Shown: positions 1-10,351 of the stretch, one piece after another
Layout: every line of letters begins with the position of its first letter
How positions within the stretch are numbered: position 1 is the stretch's first letter
From: Labia minor
Lineage: Eukaryota; Arthropoda; Insecta; Dermaptera; Spongiphoridae
Direction of reading: 5' to 3'
Length of the DNA: 64,000 bases
Assembly (NCBI GenBank): GCA_963082975.1
Contig: OY720345.1
Coordinates: forward strand, 15,464,491 to 15,528,490
Notes under the pieces: model-generated
The model's database searches: none
What the model was told of the DNA's origin: nothing
Seen by the model: the letters and a program-made list of their open reading frames with translations, nothing else
Translations under genes and position numbers: made by a program

Positions 1-9
1 AGATCCAAA

Positions 10-295
10 ACCGACGATTTGAAATAAATTAATTTCCATACATCATTATATATATATTACTTTAAGTTTTCATCATTTTATCACAATATTCTTATTGTAT
101 TATAAATTTTACAATTAATAAAATACTTTACTGGTTATGATAAATTTTTGAAGAAATTATTACATTTTTTTTTATATAGAAAAACATTAATATTTTTCTC
201 TTGTAAATTCTACAATACAAAAAGAAATTTCAATTTTTTCATTTTTATTTTTTTTGTTCAATTCTTGGTCCTACTATTTCTAAAATAAAATGAGT
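10..295 (-). repeat. Extra 3'-end unit of HINE-like family B
   Basis: Starts near the window edge with CCGACGATTTGAAATAAATT, the subterminal 3' motif of family B, which recurs 300 bases on at the real 3' end of the next copy. Its inner part (about 170-290) is matched in reverse complement at 16069-16315, which also sits beyond a family B 3' end. It is therefore a second 3' end placed in tandem and not random flank. The window edge cuts off its outer side. Confidence 0.6.
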
Positions 296-782
296 CGTGG
301 CCAGGCACACAATCGATCGACGATTTGAAATAAATTAATTTTCAAACAGCATTGTTTATATATATATATAAAGTATCCAAAAAAAATATTTTTAAAACTT
401 GAATTAAAATGACTAAATTATATTATCTTAGTTTTTATTTTTAGTTTAATTAATGAATTATTAATTACTATTATATTTTAAGTGAAAAATTTCCGACAAT
501 GAAAATAAAATTAATACTTAGTAAACTACCACTTTCGGTTTCCGAATATATATACCAAAAGTTGATGAATTCATGCCACTGATGCATTTAATAAATATAC
601 CAAATTTTATCAAAATCCGTTTAGCCATTCGAGCTGTACACGTCTATACGGACAGACGGACAGACATCATCCTAAAAATACTTTTTTGTTAACAAAAAGC
701 AAAATTCGTTGAGATATGTAAAAGTCTCCACATGTGAAATTTGGTGTGAAAACAATACCTTCCCTTTCTATCGTCGGTCGGT
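296..782 (-). mobile_element. Family B HINE-like element, near full length
   Basis: Reads 5' to 3' on the minus strand. The 5' end (770-782) is ACCGACCGACGAT when reversed and is preceded by a T-run. The 3' end carries the matching subterminal motif (CGACGAT at 318-324) and a degraded copy of the terminal hairpin (GTGGCCAGGCAC near 298). Inside are an AT microsatellite, a run of cagacgga repeats near 650 and the CACATGTGAAATTTGGTGTG block shared by all family B copies. There is no coding capacity. Assignment to Helentron-type elements is inferred from architecture. Confidence 0.65.
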
Positions 783-1560
783 AAAAATTGTTATTTTAAT
801 TATTTTTTAATTTTATGTAATAAATTCGTTTTCTCTCTCTCTCACACACACACAACACACTGTATATATGCATTTTAGAATATTTCTCTTTCTAATTCAC
901 TCACTCATTTTATCTGAAACAACTGAGATGCAATGTATTTTTAGAGGTGGAGAGAATTTAAGGGGGGTGGGTGAGAAAGAGAGTCAGGGGTGTATGCGCT
1001 ATCATTCATGTTGGCGTGCTTGCATGTTGGGGGTTGAGATTGAAGCATGGTAGGAGTAGGGGGTGGTTTGGTGTTGCATTTCGGTGACTTCCGCACCATT
1101 GCTCTTTTCCTTGTGTCCTGCTTATCACGCGGCTGCCCCTCTTCCACGTCGTTCTTCTGGCGGGTGCCTTCCATCACTAATCCAACGTCACGCACACGCG
1201 CAGGGGTGATTTTCCTGATAACGATTTTATTTTTCTTATCATCTGTTCCACAGCACAGCTTCCGTTTGCTCTCTCTCTCTCTCACTCACTCTATCTCACC
1301 CTCTCTTTTTCTCGATCTGGATTGCACACACACACACACTCACAGACACACACATATATTTATTTATTTATTTAAAAAATCCACACTAACAAAATATATC
1401 CTCAATAAAGAATAAATAAAATGGATAGACAAAATAGGTCAATAATCAACAAATTTTCTAAGATTATACAAAACCAATCTTTTTTTTACTTATTACTTAT
1501 TATTTTATCTTTTTTTAATGGTGCAAATGAAATGTTAATTGAAATATCATTTGTTTTCTA
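783..1560. other. Low-copy island with CT, CA and TA microsatellites
   Basis: Less AT-rich than its surroundings between about 930 and 1300. It is bounded by CT/CA runs (830-862 and 1271-1352) and ends in poly-A/T-rich DNA. Open frames occur on both strands, but none has a recognisable domain and the low-complexity ends explain their length. It may be a regulatory or unique segment. Confidence 0.4.
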
Positions 1561-1583
1561 GACACTTAATAGAAGTTACAGTA

Positions 1584-2417
1584 ATTGTTTAGTCTAACTG
1601 ATGTATCATGGATTTGGATGAAACTTTGCTCGTGGATTCCTTTTTTAATTCCAAATAAACTTTCCTTATGTAATTTTTCTCGGTCTCCTTTAGTTTCCAG
1701 GATAAAAATTATTAAAATTTGCTTATAAATCCATTGATATCCTAAGCTTCCATGTTTTTTACCGACCGACGATAGTAAGGGAGGTATTGTTTTCACACCA
1801 AATTTCACATGTGGAGATTTTTACATATCACCACGAATCATGCACTTTGTATTGGTTTTATCCTCGAGAAAAATCATATTTATTGGTTTTTTCTTAATTA
1901 AAATTATATGACGTCATCCAGCCATTCATGACGCCACAGCCTGGTCTTGCATAGATATTATAAATAAAATAAAATTAAAAATGTTTATATTTATTATTTA
2001 TGTATCCATATCTGTTTTTTATTACATTAATAGATATATGAAAATTATTTGAAATTGTTTCTGTACTTCAAACCGTCGGTCGGTTCGGACCTGGCCACAG
2101 GTCAACTTATTATTATTTGACCACCATAGGGCTTTCGGTTTTTATATGTTCGGTTTGGATATAAGAAAATTAAAAAATTAATTAATTATATAATTTTCCT
2201 TAGTTAAGAAGTGGATAATTAGTGAATTAGTCAATAAAATATTATTAAATGGCTTCTCATTCATAACTAGTTTATCTGTCAAACTATAATAATTTTTATC
2301 ACGTAAACTAAAAGCAACCACCACATATTTCTTAAGAAAAGTTTGTTTAGAATCAAAAAAAGAATCCACTGATAAAGTTCTATCTAAATCTATGATATAT
2401 CGGTTAGACTAAACAAT
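1584..2417. mobile_element. Inverted-repeat element family C, interrupted by a family B copy
   Basis: Both ends are the same sequence in opposite orientation: TAATTGTTTAGTCTAAC at 1582 and GTTAGACTAAACAATTA ending at 2419. The similarity continues inward for roughly 100 bases (GTGGATTCCTTTTTTAATTC at the left, its diverged complement near 2350). TA flanks both ends, consistent with a TA target duplication. Copy 40511-40988 has the same ends and interior. Without the nested family B copy, both are about 480-490 bp. No coding capacity; superfamily unknown. Confidence 0.65.
1761..2102 (+). mobile_element. Family B HINE-like element nested in family C
   Basis: Begins with ACCGACCGACGAT directly after a T-run (1755-1760). 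Ends with the subterminal CGTCGGTCGGTT followed by the hairpin ACCTG-GCCA-CAGGT (2089-2102), a 5-bp stem with a 4-nt loop. It is the clearest family B 3' end in the window. It sits at the point where the intact family C copy reads CCATGTTTTATTC, so it inserted after family C. The interior is a shortened version lacking the AT-rich 3' half. Confidence 0.65.
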
Positions 2418-3156
2418 TACCAAAGGTACATTTATCATATTTGAAATATCTTTACAGTGTATTTTTATAAAAATATGTTTTATAATTATTAGCCATAAAA
2501 TTATTTTATTTTTCTAAATTTTCCCCAAAATTTCAATAATAAATATTATCGTACATTAAAATTTTTTTTCTATTTAGTAAAAATGTCAGTTCTTTTTAAA
2601 TTAGGGATCAATTGAAATTTACCAAAAGAGTCAAATCAAAATTAATAATAATAAAATTAATAATATTATTAGCATTATTTTACCTGTTTAATATGAATGT
2701 GAGATGTGGCTTATGGTTTTATAACCTGAAGAGAATATGAGAATTCAGTGTTTTAAAAATACATTAAATACCCAGGTAATGGGGTGAAATTACTAAATGG
2801 AGAATAATGGAGATTACATAAAATATGATGAAGAATTATATATATATATATATTGATCTCTATGTATACCCAATAATATATTAGTTAGAAGATTATGATT
2901 ATGAGCTAGCTAAACAGCAGGAAGGCAAAAGAAAATTTGAAATAAAGATAATTAGAAGAATGTGTTTATTATGCCTAAGAACGTTTGAGTTTAATTTTCT
3001 AGAATCATTAAAATGAATTACTTATGAAATTCAAAGTTAATTTTTTTTTTACTTGTTTTCATTTAAAACAGTGCATACATCTATGTTTATGAATACTTAA
3101 ATGATTTAAGACCACTGATCTATAAATAATTAAAAGATCTAAGCATATAGTTTTTT
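2418..3156. other. AT-rich DNA without recognisable features
   Basis: Poly-T tracts, AATA-type simple sequence and a short TA run near 2840. I see no gene, terminal repeat or RNA signal. Confidence 0.5.
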
Positions 3157-3571
3157 ACTAGCTCGTTAGAGATAGTATTGCGATCACGAAAATTTTCGAT
3201 GTCGAGATTTTGATGTTTTTATACGTTTTTAAGGTCCCTGAGTCATTTTCACTGTATGTGTGTGTGTGTAGACAAGATTATGCAAAAACGGACGGTAAAA
3301 ATAAAGATAGATGTTTGATAGAGTTTCACATGATTAAAAATTGTATAAAACTGCTATACATAGAATTTCAGCTTGATTGAATCGCTGAAAGTACCGCAAA
3401 TCACGCGCCAGAACGGGACGTTCATTAACAAAGAGCCAAACACGCGCTTGTTTAATAAATATTATTTATTAATTTTAATTAATAAATTCATTAATTAAAT
3501 TTAATTTAAATATAATATACGTTAATTAATCAAATTCAAATTTGCGAGATAGTCGAGTGGAGACACTCCAG
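3157..3571 (+). mobile_element. Family A HINE-like element (short copy)
   Basis: The 5' end ACTAGCTCGTTAGAGATAGT follows a T-run and is an imperfect palindrome. A TG microsatellite lies at about 3255-3270. The 3' end has CGAGATAGT (3545-3553), the inverted counterpart of the 5' motif, then the hairpin GAGTG-GAGA-CACTC and CCAG. The middle keeps the conserved stem-loop TTTCAGC...GCTGAAA and the GTTTAATAAATATTATTTATT block. It is internally deleted relative to the copies near 43397 and 53210. No open reading frame of note. Confidence 0.7.
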
Positions 3572-3929
3572 CATTTTTTCTTCTAAATATAAAGTGCCCG
3601 TAAAAATAAAAATATATGTTTGATAGTTTCTCACATGATTAAAAATTGGATAAAACTGCTATCTATAGAATTTCAGCTTGATTGAATCGCTGAAAGTACC
3701 GGAATTAATTTTTTAAATTTTGACTTCAAAATGAAAGTATTTACGTTGAAAAAATCAAAACAATGTTGGTATTATTACATGCCTTCTTATTACAATAAAA
3801 TGATACCAGTGAAAAAATTTTAAATCCTATCATCGGATAGAATAAAATTTTAATTAATTTTCTCAAAAATAGGAAAAAGCTTGATTATCCAAATCAAATT
3901 TGCGAGATAGTCGAGTTGAGATACTCCAG
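3572..3929 (+). repeat. Second family A 3' half in tandem
   Basis: Immediately follows the previous copy and repeats the 3' half: AAATAAAAATATATGTTTGA, the TTTCAGC...GCTGAAA stem-loop, a different AT-rich section ending in AAAAGCTTGATTATCC, then a diverged CGAGATAGT and hairpin ending CCAG at 3929. The alternative 3' section matches 22630-22879. It is therefore a tandem 3' end of a second subfamily. Confidence 0.6.
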
Positions 3930-4483
3930 ACATTTTTTATAAAAATTTTTAATGTATTATTATCTATCTTAAACCAATTTCTAGTAATTTTAATTTTAAT
4001 GAAATGTCAGATGCTTGTTCTAGAAAAAAAAATGATTGTGTTTGTAATTCGTAATAATGAAAATAGAAAACTAAATTAGATAAATTTTATTTTCTTTTAA
4101 TTAATTTCTTCTTCATTCCATTCTCTTTCCCTTTTTCCCAATATATTCACATATTCACTCTGGTATATCAGTTCGAAATAACACCGTTAACGAGCAGAAT
4201 GGTTCATATTTTTGAGACTAATTTCCATAAAATCATATATAAATGGACCATCTTGTTTTTTTTTTTTTGTTTTTTTTTTGTACTTCCCCCCTTTAGGATG
4301 CAAGAGAAAGAGAGAGCGTCAACCATCAGCTTCATTCTATAATGTATTTAGTTTATTTATCCTCGCTTTGTTTTTTCTATAAAATATATATATTTTTTTT
4401 TATTCTATATAAATAGAAATAAATCACAGCAGTTTTTCAAGTTTTGCTCAATTAACTTTTAGAATTGTAGATTTTTAATTTCC

Positions 4484-4515
<32 letters not shown>

Positions 4516-4985
4516 AATGTAATGTTAAAGAACAGATAGGACCGACTGTGTGGCCCAATTTTGTCAAGTTGACAAACGCGACGACATAAATGAATCGTTT
4601 TTAATTTATATGTAATGTGTATGTATAAAAAAAAAACAAGAATCTGAAAAAAATCCCCGAACACATAAAGAGTGATAGTGTTGGTGATTTTTTCGTCGAC
4701 TGGCATGTGCTGTTGGCAACGATGCCTGTCGTCGTCGTCGTCGAATGAATGAATGGCATCCAATCCATCATGGGCAACCGTGCGCGTCCAAAATCCCTAA
4801 CAACCCTTAGGGTCTTTTTAATATGGAATATACATGTGACGCCGACAAACTAATTAGCAGCCTCTGAACGACATCGAGGCCGAGAACGAAATTAAAATTT
4901 ATGCTAGTTAAAGAGAGGATAGGGGGGTTGAGTGGGAGAGGAAGAGAGAGACAAAAAGAAAAAAAAAACTGGAAATTAGTTCCCT
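3930..4985. other. Mixed AT-rich and low-copy DNA; candidate conserved block 4780-4920
   Basis: Poly-T and ATT repeats to about 4510, then a more complex segment with CGTCGTCGTCGTCG near 4728-4743. Around 4790-4910 comes a non-repetitive block with TAATTAG (a homeodomain-type core) and GGCCGAGAACGAAATTAAAA. A GA-rich tract follows. No coding frame is credible. Regulatory potential is inference only. Confidence 0.35.
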
Positions 4986-5767
4986 ATTTATAGAATATTT
5001 TCCAAAACTTAACATTAATTTTTTTTTCTCTTTTCACACTCATATAATCTAAAATATATAAAAAGAGTGTACATATATCCAAACTAAAAATGTTTCAACT
5101 ATAATTTATTTTATTCAATATTAGGTAATATAAAATATTAAAAGTTATAAGGGAAATTAGAATAGAGTAGAGAAATTGAATGTATATACACTAAAAGTGA
5201 TACAAGTCAGGAGAGAGGAATTGTAATTGGGACCAAGCTTAAAAATTTTCGAATTTACAAGTGCTACAAAGATAAATCTATATATTTAATACGCTAGTGT
5301 CCGTCTGTACGCAAAAAACTCCAGAGCCTAAACTACAAGGAGTAAGGTAACCAAATTTTTCTGAGGTGAAGGGTACCTCAAATGATGAAAAATAAAAAAG
5401 AAATTAGAATCTTAGGTAACTCCTGAGCTGAGCTGCGGGTGTTCCATTTTCCAGAAATATATATAAAGGAGAGTATTTGTATGTATGTAATTTGTTTACT
5501 TTTTTGTTGTCATAGAAACAGATATATATATATAATTAGAACCTCTCTCTCTCCCTCTATTTAAAATTTTAAAAAATGGAGTGTTCTAGCCAAATTAAGA
5601 AATTGATTTCCTTATGCAACATTGATAGGTAAATGAATTGGACTGGAAGAGGCGACATATGATTAGAGAAATTGGGGAAAAATCAACCGAAATGTAATTA
5701 AACAAAAAAATTCAAGAATTATGATACGGATACGACTTACATACAATTAACATACAAAATGTAGAAT
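4986..5767. other. AT-rich DNA with a possible repeat fragment at 5225-5450
   Basis: Mostly AT-rich. The stretch 5225-5450 (GTCCGTCTGTACGC, GGTACCTCAAATGATG) has the look of a dispersed repeat interior but no second copy is in the window. No gene seen. Confidence 0.3.
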
Positions 5768-6545
5768 TTGAAAAAGTATAAAAATATTTAAATACTTAAG
5801 ATCTCTAATCACGAAGGATAATAAAATTCGAGAAGAATTTAAATCGACGTTGTAATTGAGTAACGCCTGTTATTATGCAGTAAAGGGGCTTATCTCATCA
5901 AAGAGGATCAAAAATAAAATATATAAAACAATTATTTTTCATGTTGATCGATGACTAGGGTGACCATATTTCGAAAACACCAAACCGGGACAAACGGTAT
6001 ACCTTTTTTTTTAGAACTAAATTGAAAAAATTTTGAAAAAAAAATTACGAAATGTCCTAAATATTGAAAAAACAGTAGGGTGTTCCGAAGACATTTTTGG
6101 GACAGAGCACTTAAAGACGGGACGTTTGGTCACCCTATCGATGACTCTGGGAGACGAGAGTAGATTTAGAGTATTTGTGAGATTAATATTGTTCGCAGCA
6201 TTTATAGGCCAAAAGAAGATGAGGTCACAGGGGGATGGCGGAGATGGCATAACGAGAAATAATGTCCAGATATAGTTAAGGTTATAAAATCGAGAAGGCT
6301 GGGATGGGAAGGGGACGTGGTTGGAATTGGAGAAACTAGAAATTGGGAGAAACCGATTGGGAAACATCCGGTGGAAGACCAAGGACCAAGGTGGGTGGTC
6401 AATGAAGGAAGGGACATGGGAGAGATGGGACAGGGTAGGATTTGGTCGTAGCTCAGGATAGGGACGCTTAGAGAAATGTGGATGCTGCGGCTAAGAACTT
6501 TCGAAAACTGTAGAGACACAGAGTTAGATAAATATAACATATACA
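5768..6545 (+). pseudogene. RTE-like LINE reverse transcriptase, C-terminal fragment
   Basis: Broken translation shows the region just downstream of the RT catalytic core: VEKFKYLGSLITKDN (from about 5768), then KIKYIKQL, then WSMTLGDESRFRVF (6137-6178), followed by relics of the tail domain (G-x-W-R, RTFENCRDTE near 6500). The minus-strand copy at 12785-13432 shares this layout. In RTE-type LINEs the polyprotein has an N-terminal endonuclease and a central RT; only the end of RT and the C-terminal tail are left, as expected for 5' truncation. Frames are broken by stops and by the 180-bp insertion at 5957. Confidence 0.7.
5957..6136. mobile_element. Small non-autonomous DNA element inside the LINE
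   Basis: Begins AGGGTGACCA and ends GGTCACCCT, so the terminal inverted repeat is about 10 bp. The flanks are the direct repeats ATCGATGACT (5947-5956) and ATCGATGACT (6137-6146), a 9-10 bp target duplication. Removing the element restores the WSMTLGDE reading of the LINE. The duplication length suits Mutator-like better than hAT elements (8 bp), but 180 bp is too little to decide. Confidence 0.7.
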
Positions 6546-6643
6546 ATAATAATATATAATTAATTTACTGATTGAAACAAAATGGATGAAAACCTTTTAC
6601 ATACAGACTTTCAACCAAATACTATGTATCACTCGGGGGTACA

Positions 6644-6700
6644 GGGGGCGGAGCCCCCGTCTAGGTGTGAAGAGCGCCGAAGGCGCTCGGAGCAGCTAGT
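6644..6700 (+). mobile_element. Canonical Helitron 3' terminus
   Basis: Two perfect GC hairpins stand in AT-rich DNA: GGGGGC-GGA-GCCCCC (6644-6658) and GAGCGCC-GAA-GGCGCTC (6672-6688). The second is followed 7 bases later by CTAG (6696-6699) and a host T, the defining layout of a Helitron 3' end. A matching 5' TC end was not identified, so the upstream limit is unknown. This is a different group from families A and B. Confidence 0.55.
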
Positions 6701-6711
6701 TATAATTAATA

Positions 6712-7262
6712 GGGCGACCAGAAAGTAGTTTTTTTTACATTCAATTCAAACAAATAAATTTTTAACAAGTTTTTATTTTCCATCACTTATATAATCACCC
6801 TGAAGGCGTCATTGGGTGTGTGGGTAGCGAACTTGCCTCACATTCACATGGTCCCGGGTTTAAGTCCCGGGCCTGGCAATGGTATTTCCCTAGTTGGGGT
6901 CTATGGGACGGAGTCAACCCAGCCTTCGGGAACAACATTGCTACTTGATAGCGCCTCCGATCAAGAAAATCAAGGTCAGGGTTGAAAGGACCCTTTCTAC
7001 TGATCATAGGACACCTCATTGATATAACCGGCTTGATAGGCGTTGTCCTTGCGTAGGATGTACAAAAGTTAGCCATCTAGTAAGCAAATTTTCAATGCCG
7101 GATCAATAAAACTCAATTGGTTTTTGAGAAAAATATCTGGAGGTGGCATTTTGTGGACATCATTCAAATTTTCATATTTTTGCCACTTCAAAAATGTTGT
7201 AGCGTTCGGAATAAATGGAAATCCGATGGCCCAATATCAGGCGAGTATGGTGAGTTTATTTT
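6712..7262 (-). pseudogene. mariner transposase 3' end, split by a SINE
   Basis: On the minus strand the sequence reads SPYSPDIGPSDFHLFRTLQ (about 7260-7200), matching the mariner block YSPDLAPSD that holds the third catalytic aspartate of the DD34D triad. After a frameshift comes KYENLNDVHK and, past the inserted SINE, GDYISDGK and a stop near 6790. The terminal repeat reads ACTACTTTCTGGTCGCCC and ends beside TA at 6710-6711. The N-terminal DNA-binding half and the first two catalytic aspartates are missing. Confidence 0.75.
6803..7071 (+). mobile_element. tRNA-derived SINE, family S
   Basis: The head resembles a tRNA gene: TGTGTGGGTAGCG is an A-box-like element and GGTTTAAGTCCCGGG a B box, the internal RNA polymerase III promoter. 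The body includes GGGACGGAGTCAACCCAGCC and the end GTCCTTGCGTAGGATGTACA. Five other copies lie in the window. It inserted in a mariner remnant, so it is younger than that mariner. Ends are diverged and I see no clear target duplication here. Confidence 0.8.
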
Positions 7263-8435
7263 TTTTATCTGAGTAAATGTTAGTAAATTTATTATAAGAG
7301 AAAAATTTCTATTGAGGGAGCACTTAAGTAAAAGACATGATCTGTAATTTCACTAAATTTTTCAATAATTCAATTTTGTACTTATCAATGTAAATATTAC
7401 TTTTCATACTAAACATTTCTAATAATAATAATAATAATATTAATAATAATAGATGATAACTATAATGAAATTAAGAAAACAGGTCCATAAGGGTTTTTAT
7501 GTTTTGCTCCTATATGCCAGTAACTATTTTATTTTTTTAACATTATCCCCTTAATACAAGTTAGTAAAATATTGAAAGTTAATTTGAGCATAAAATCTTA
7601 ATTCGAAACCAACCAGGAACTATAGAAAATATACTGAAACATCTTAATGATTCATAATTTCATGTTAGCTTATTTGTCAGTAAGTCAAAAATAGAAATGT
7701 TGTCTACCATATTGAACTCTTCAATTGAAAAATTTTTACTATTATTAATTGTTTTATTTTAATATTTATTTTTATTAAGGCGAATTCATTAAAGGCAACA
7801 AGTAGACAATTTGTAATACCTTCGTGACTTTGATTATAACAAAAATAATAAGAATCAATAACATGAAATTAAATCAGCTTTAAATAATAAATTTTTAAAA
7901 ATTTTAATATCATTATCATCGATTAGATTTACTTATTTATTTATTATTGGAAATATTGTTTTTCGACCTCAACAACTTTAAATTTTATTTTAATTTTCGA
8001 TCAAAAAACATTATTTACATTTCAATATATTCAATGATATAACTAACATATTAGTTAATTAGATCTATCTATTTAGAATATATAGATCTCAAAAATTATT
8101 GGCTACAGTAATCATCCACCTATCATCTATTCTCTGCCAATTCCCTCACCCTTTTATTATATTCTCCATCTATTTTATGAAAGTGTATATTATATATAAA
8201 TATTATTAGTTACATATCAAAAATTTGATAAAAAATTATTTGTATTAAAAAACATGCAAACATTTAAAATAAAATTAACTCAAAGCAATTATTCATTTTC
8301 TTTTGTTTTAAATAATTATTTATATTTCAAAGATGAAAATGGTTTAATAAAGTATTTGTTTATTTTATCTAAATTATAAAACACAAAAATATAATTTCTA
8401 TAATAATAATATATGTATTACATATTTTCATATCT
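7263..8435. other. AT-rich DNA without recognisable features
   Basis: AAT/TAA simple sequence near 7420-7455 and long A/T tracts. No gene, RNA or element ends seen. Confidence 0.5.
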
Positions 8436-8609
8436 AGGGATGGAGTCAACCCAGCCTCCGGGATCAAAATTGGGAAAGCTACTTGATAGCGCCTCCGATC
8501 AAGAAAATCAAGGTAAAGGTTGATAGGATTCGTTTTACTGATCATAGGACACCTCATTGATATAATCGACTTGATAGGCTTTGCATTGCGTAGGACGTAC
8601 AAAAGTTAG
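8436..8609 (+). mobile_element. SINE family S, 5'-truncated
   Basis: Lacks the tRNA-like head and starts at GGATGGAGTCAACCCAGCC. It continues through GCGCCTCCGATCAAGAAAA to GCGTAGGACGTACAAAAGTT, followed by a T-rich stretch. 5' truncation is usual for target-primed retrotransposition. Confidence 0.8.
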
Positions 8610-8926
8610 TGGGTTTTTTATTTTTGTTTTTATATTTTTTTCTATACTCGCACAATATTATACCTTATTATATGCCTATTATGATAATATTAGAGAATAA
8701 TCATAATTGTTTTATGTTTATCTTCTATTTATGGATGTTCTTGTTCTTGAATAATGGTATGAGCTGTACTTGGCTTGAAATTGTACCAACCGCAGGGGAA
8801 TTTAAAAATCCCATTTGGGCACAAGAATATTTAAATATAATATATACTTAAAATATTTTCTAAATGTGTTATAGTTGATATGTTCTTTTAAATCTTGAAT
8901 TTTAATGAAAAATTTGTCATTTAAAT
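8610..8926. other. AT-rich DNA without recognisable features
   Basis: An 80-codon open frame is present (8609-8851) but its composition is plain AT-rich and no family is recognised. Treated as chance. Confidence 0.4.
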
Positions 8927-9208
8927 CAGAGGTTGCCAAAGTGGTGGTCCGCGAGAAAATTTCGCTGGTCCGCAGAAAAATGAGGAATATACTTACTCAT
9001 CATGTTAAGTTATGTTTTAAGATGCATTAAAACATGATTCAATTCATAACTATAAGTGATAAGTTATAAAAACTCAATGTTTATGTATTCTTTGATCACA
9101 ATTTTTATTTATAAATATATTTAACACTTAAAAAATCCTATTAGTGGTCCGCGGGATTTAAATTATGAATTAACTGGTCCGTGAGGTCAAAAAGTTTGGC
9201 GACCGCTG
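8927..9208. mobile_element. Non-autonomous hAT element (282 bp)
   Basis: The ends are CAGAGGTTGCCAAAG and TTTGGCGACCGCTG, the typical CAG...CTG hAT form with GGTCCGCG repeats just inside both ends. The flanks are perfect 8-bp duplications ATTTAAAT at 8919-8926 and 9209-9216, the hAT hallmark. There is no transposase; it would depend on an enzyme supplied elsewhere. Confidence 0.85.
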
Positions 9209-9216
9209 ATTTAAAT

Positions 9217-10351
9217 AATCAAAAATGTGTGATGACCTGATGACAAATCATCAACAGGGCCAATCGTAGGGGCGTGAAAAAGACGAGTTATCGGGTTTCC
9301 CTGGTTTGAGATGAGTTCCCGGTCAGACATCATCGAAACATCTTCAGATCAATTCGTTATTACTTCTCAATATTATCAGAATCCATTTAATAAATATTTT
9401 ATATTAAATTCTAATCAGCATTTATTAATCAAGTTTTAAAAGATCAATTTTAATATTTTATTAATAACATTGAAAAGTTTCTAATATATTTATTTTTGTT
9501 ATATATATATATATACAATATATATAACTATGTCTTGAGTTATAAATTAGTGGATGATGCTATTTAATTAGGTCATCAGTTAAGAGGCCAAAACCACTTC
9601 TAAAGCACTTTAGTAGGGGTAATTAATCATGACGAAGCCGGGCGACACCATCCTTCCCCTTTCATGTATTCTCTTTTAAATCTGGTCTTCCATTTAGTAA
9701 TCATCAGAATTTATTTTTCAGTCCGTTGCACGCTCAGCCTTTCCCTCTCCCTTAACTCTACTCCTCCCCCCCCCTCCCCCATCCCAAAACTCTTTCCCTT
9801 CATTTTTTTTTATCTTATAATACACTCTGATCATTTTATTTAGATAAAGTTTCTCTGTGTATCGAATTTATGGGTGAAAAATTAAAATATGAATTCAGAA
9901 TATTCTAGGTTACACACCCACATAATGGGTGAACTGAAATATATAATATATAGAGAAATAGAGAAAGGAAGGGGGAGGATGTGAGGGCAGAGGGTGGCTT
10001 AAGTGCGCCACTGATAAGATAAGCGAAATAGAGAAGATGAAAGAGAGAGAGAGAGAGAGATGGTAGGGGGAAGAGTAGGGGAGTTACAATATTTCCCCCA
10101 TAACACAAGCTTAACTCTATTTGTTAATTTTCTGAAACTTTATTAACAACTCTTGTTTCTAGTTTTATATATAGAGTACATATATACATATATATATCAT
10201 TTTATCTTACCCTCTATAATTTCTGTTCTTTGAATGTTTGTCTAATATAAGGTATTACAAAAAAAAAAATAACACCAGAATCTCGGTAATTTCAAATACA
10301 TATATCATCACTTTCTTTCTCTCTCTCTCTCTCTCTTTCTCTCTTTATATA
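9217..10351. other. Low-copy island with GA and CT microsatellites
   Basis: Contains GGGGTAATTAATCATGACGA (about 9615) and other complex sequence, a C-rich tract near 9760-9780, (GA)n at 10042-10060 and (CT)n at 10316-10346. A TA/AT-rich spacer lies near 9500. No convincing coding frame; possible unique or regulatory DNA. Confidence 0.35.

Noticed and set aside
6202..6546. Minus-strand frames over the first LINE
   Set aside because: Antisense shadow of the LINE fragment; sequence has no independent family signature.
6712..6801. A 90-bp MITE with AGGG...CCCT ends
   Set aside because: The left end is the mariner terminal repeat and the right end is mariner coding sequence next to the SINE; no target duplication.
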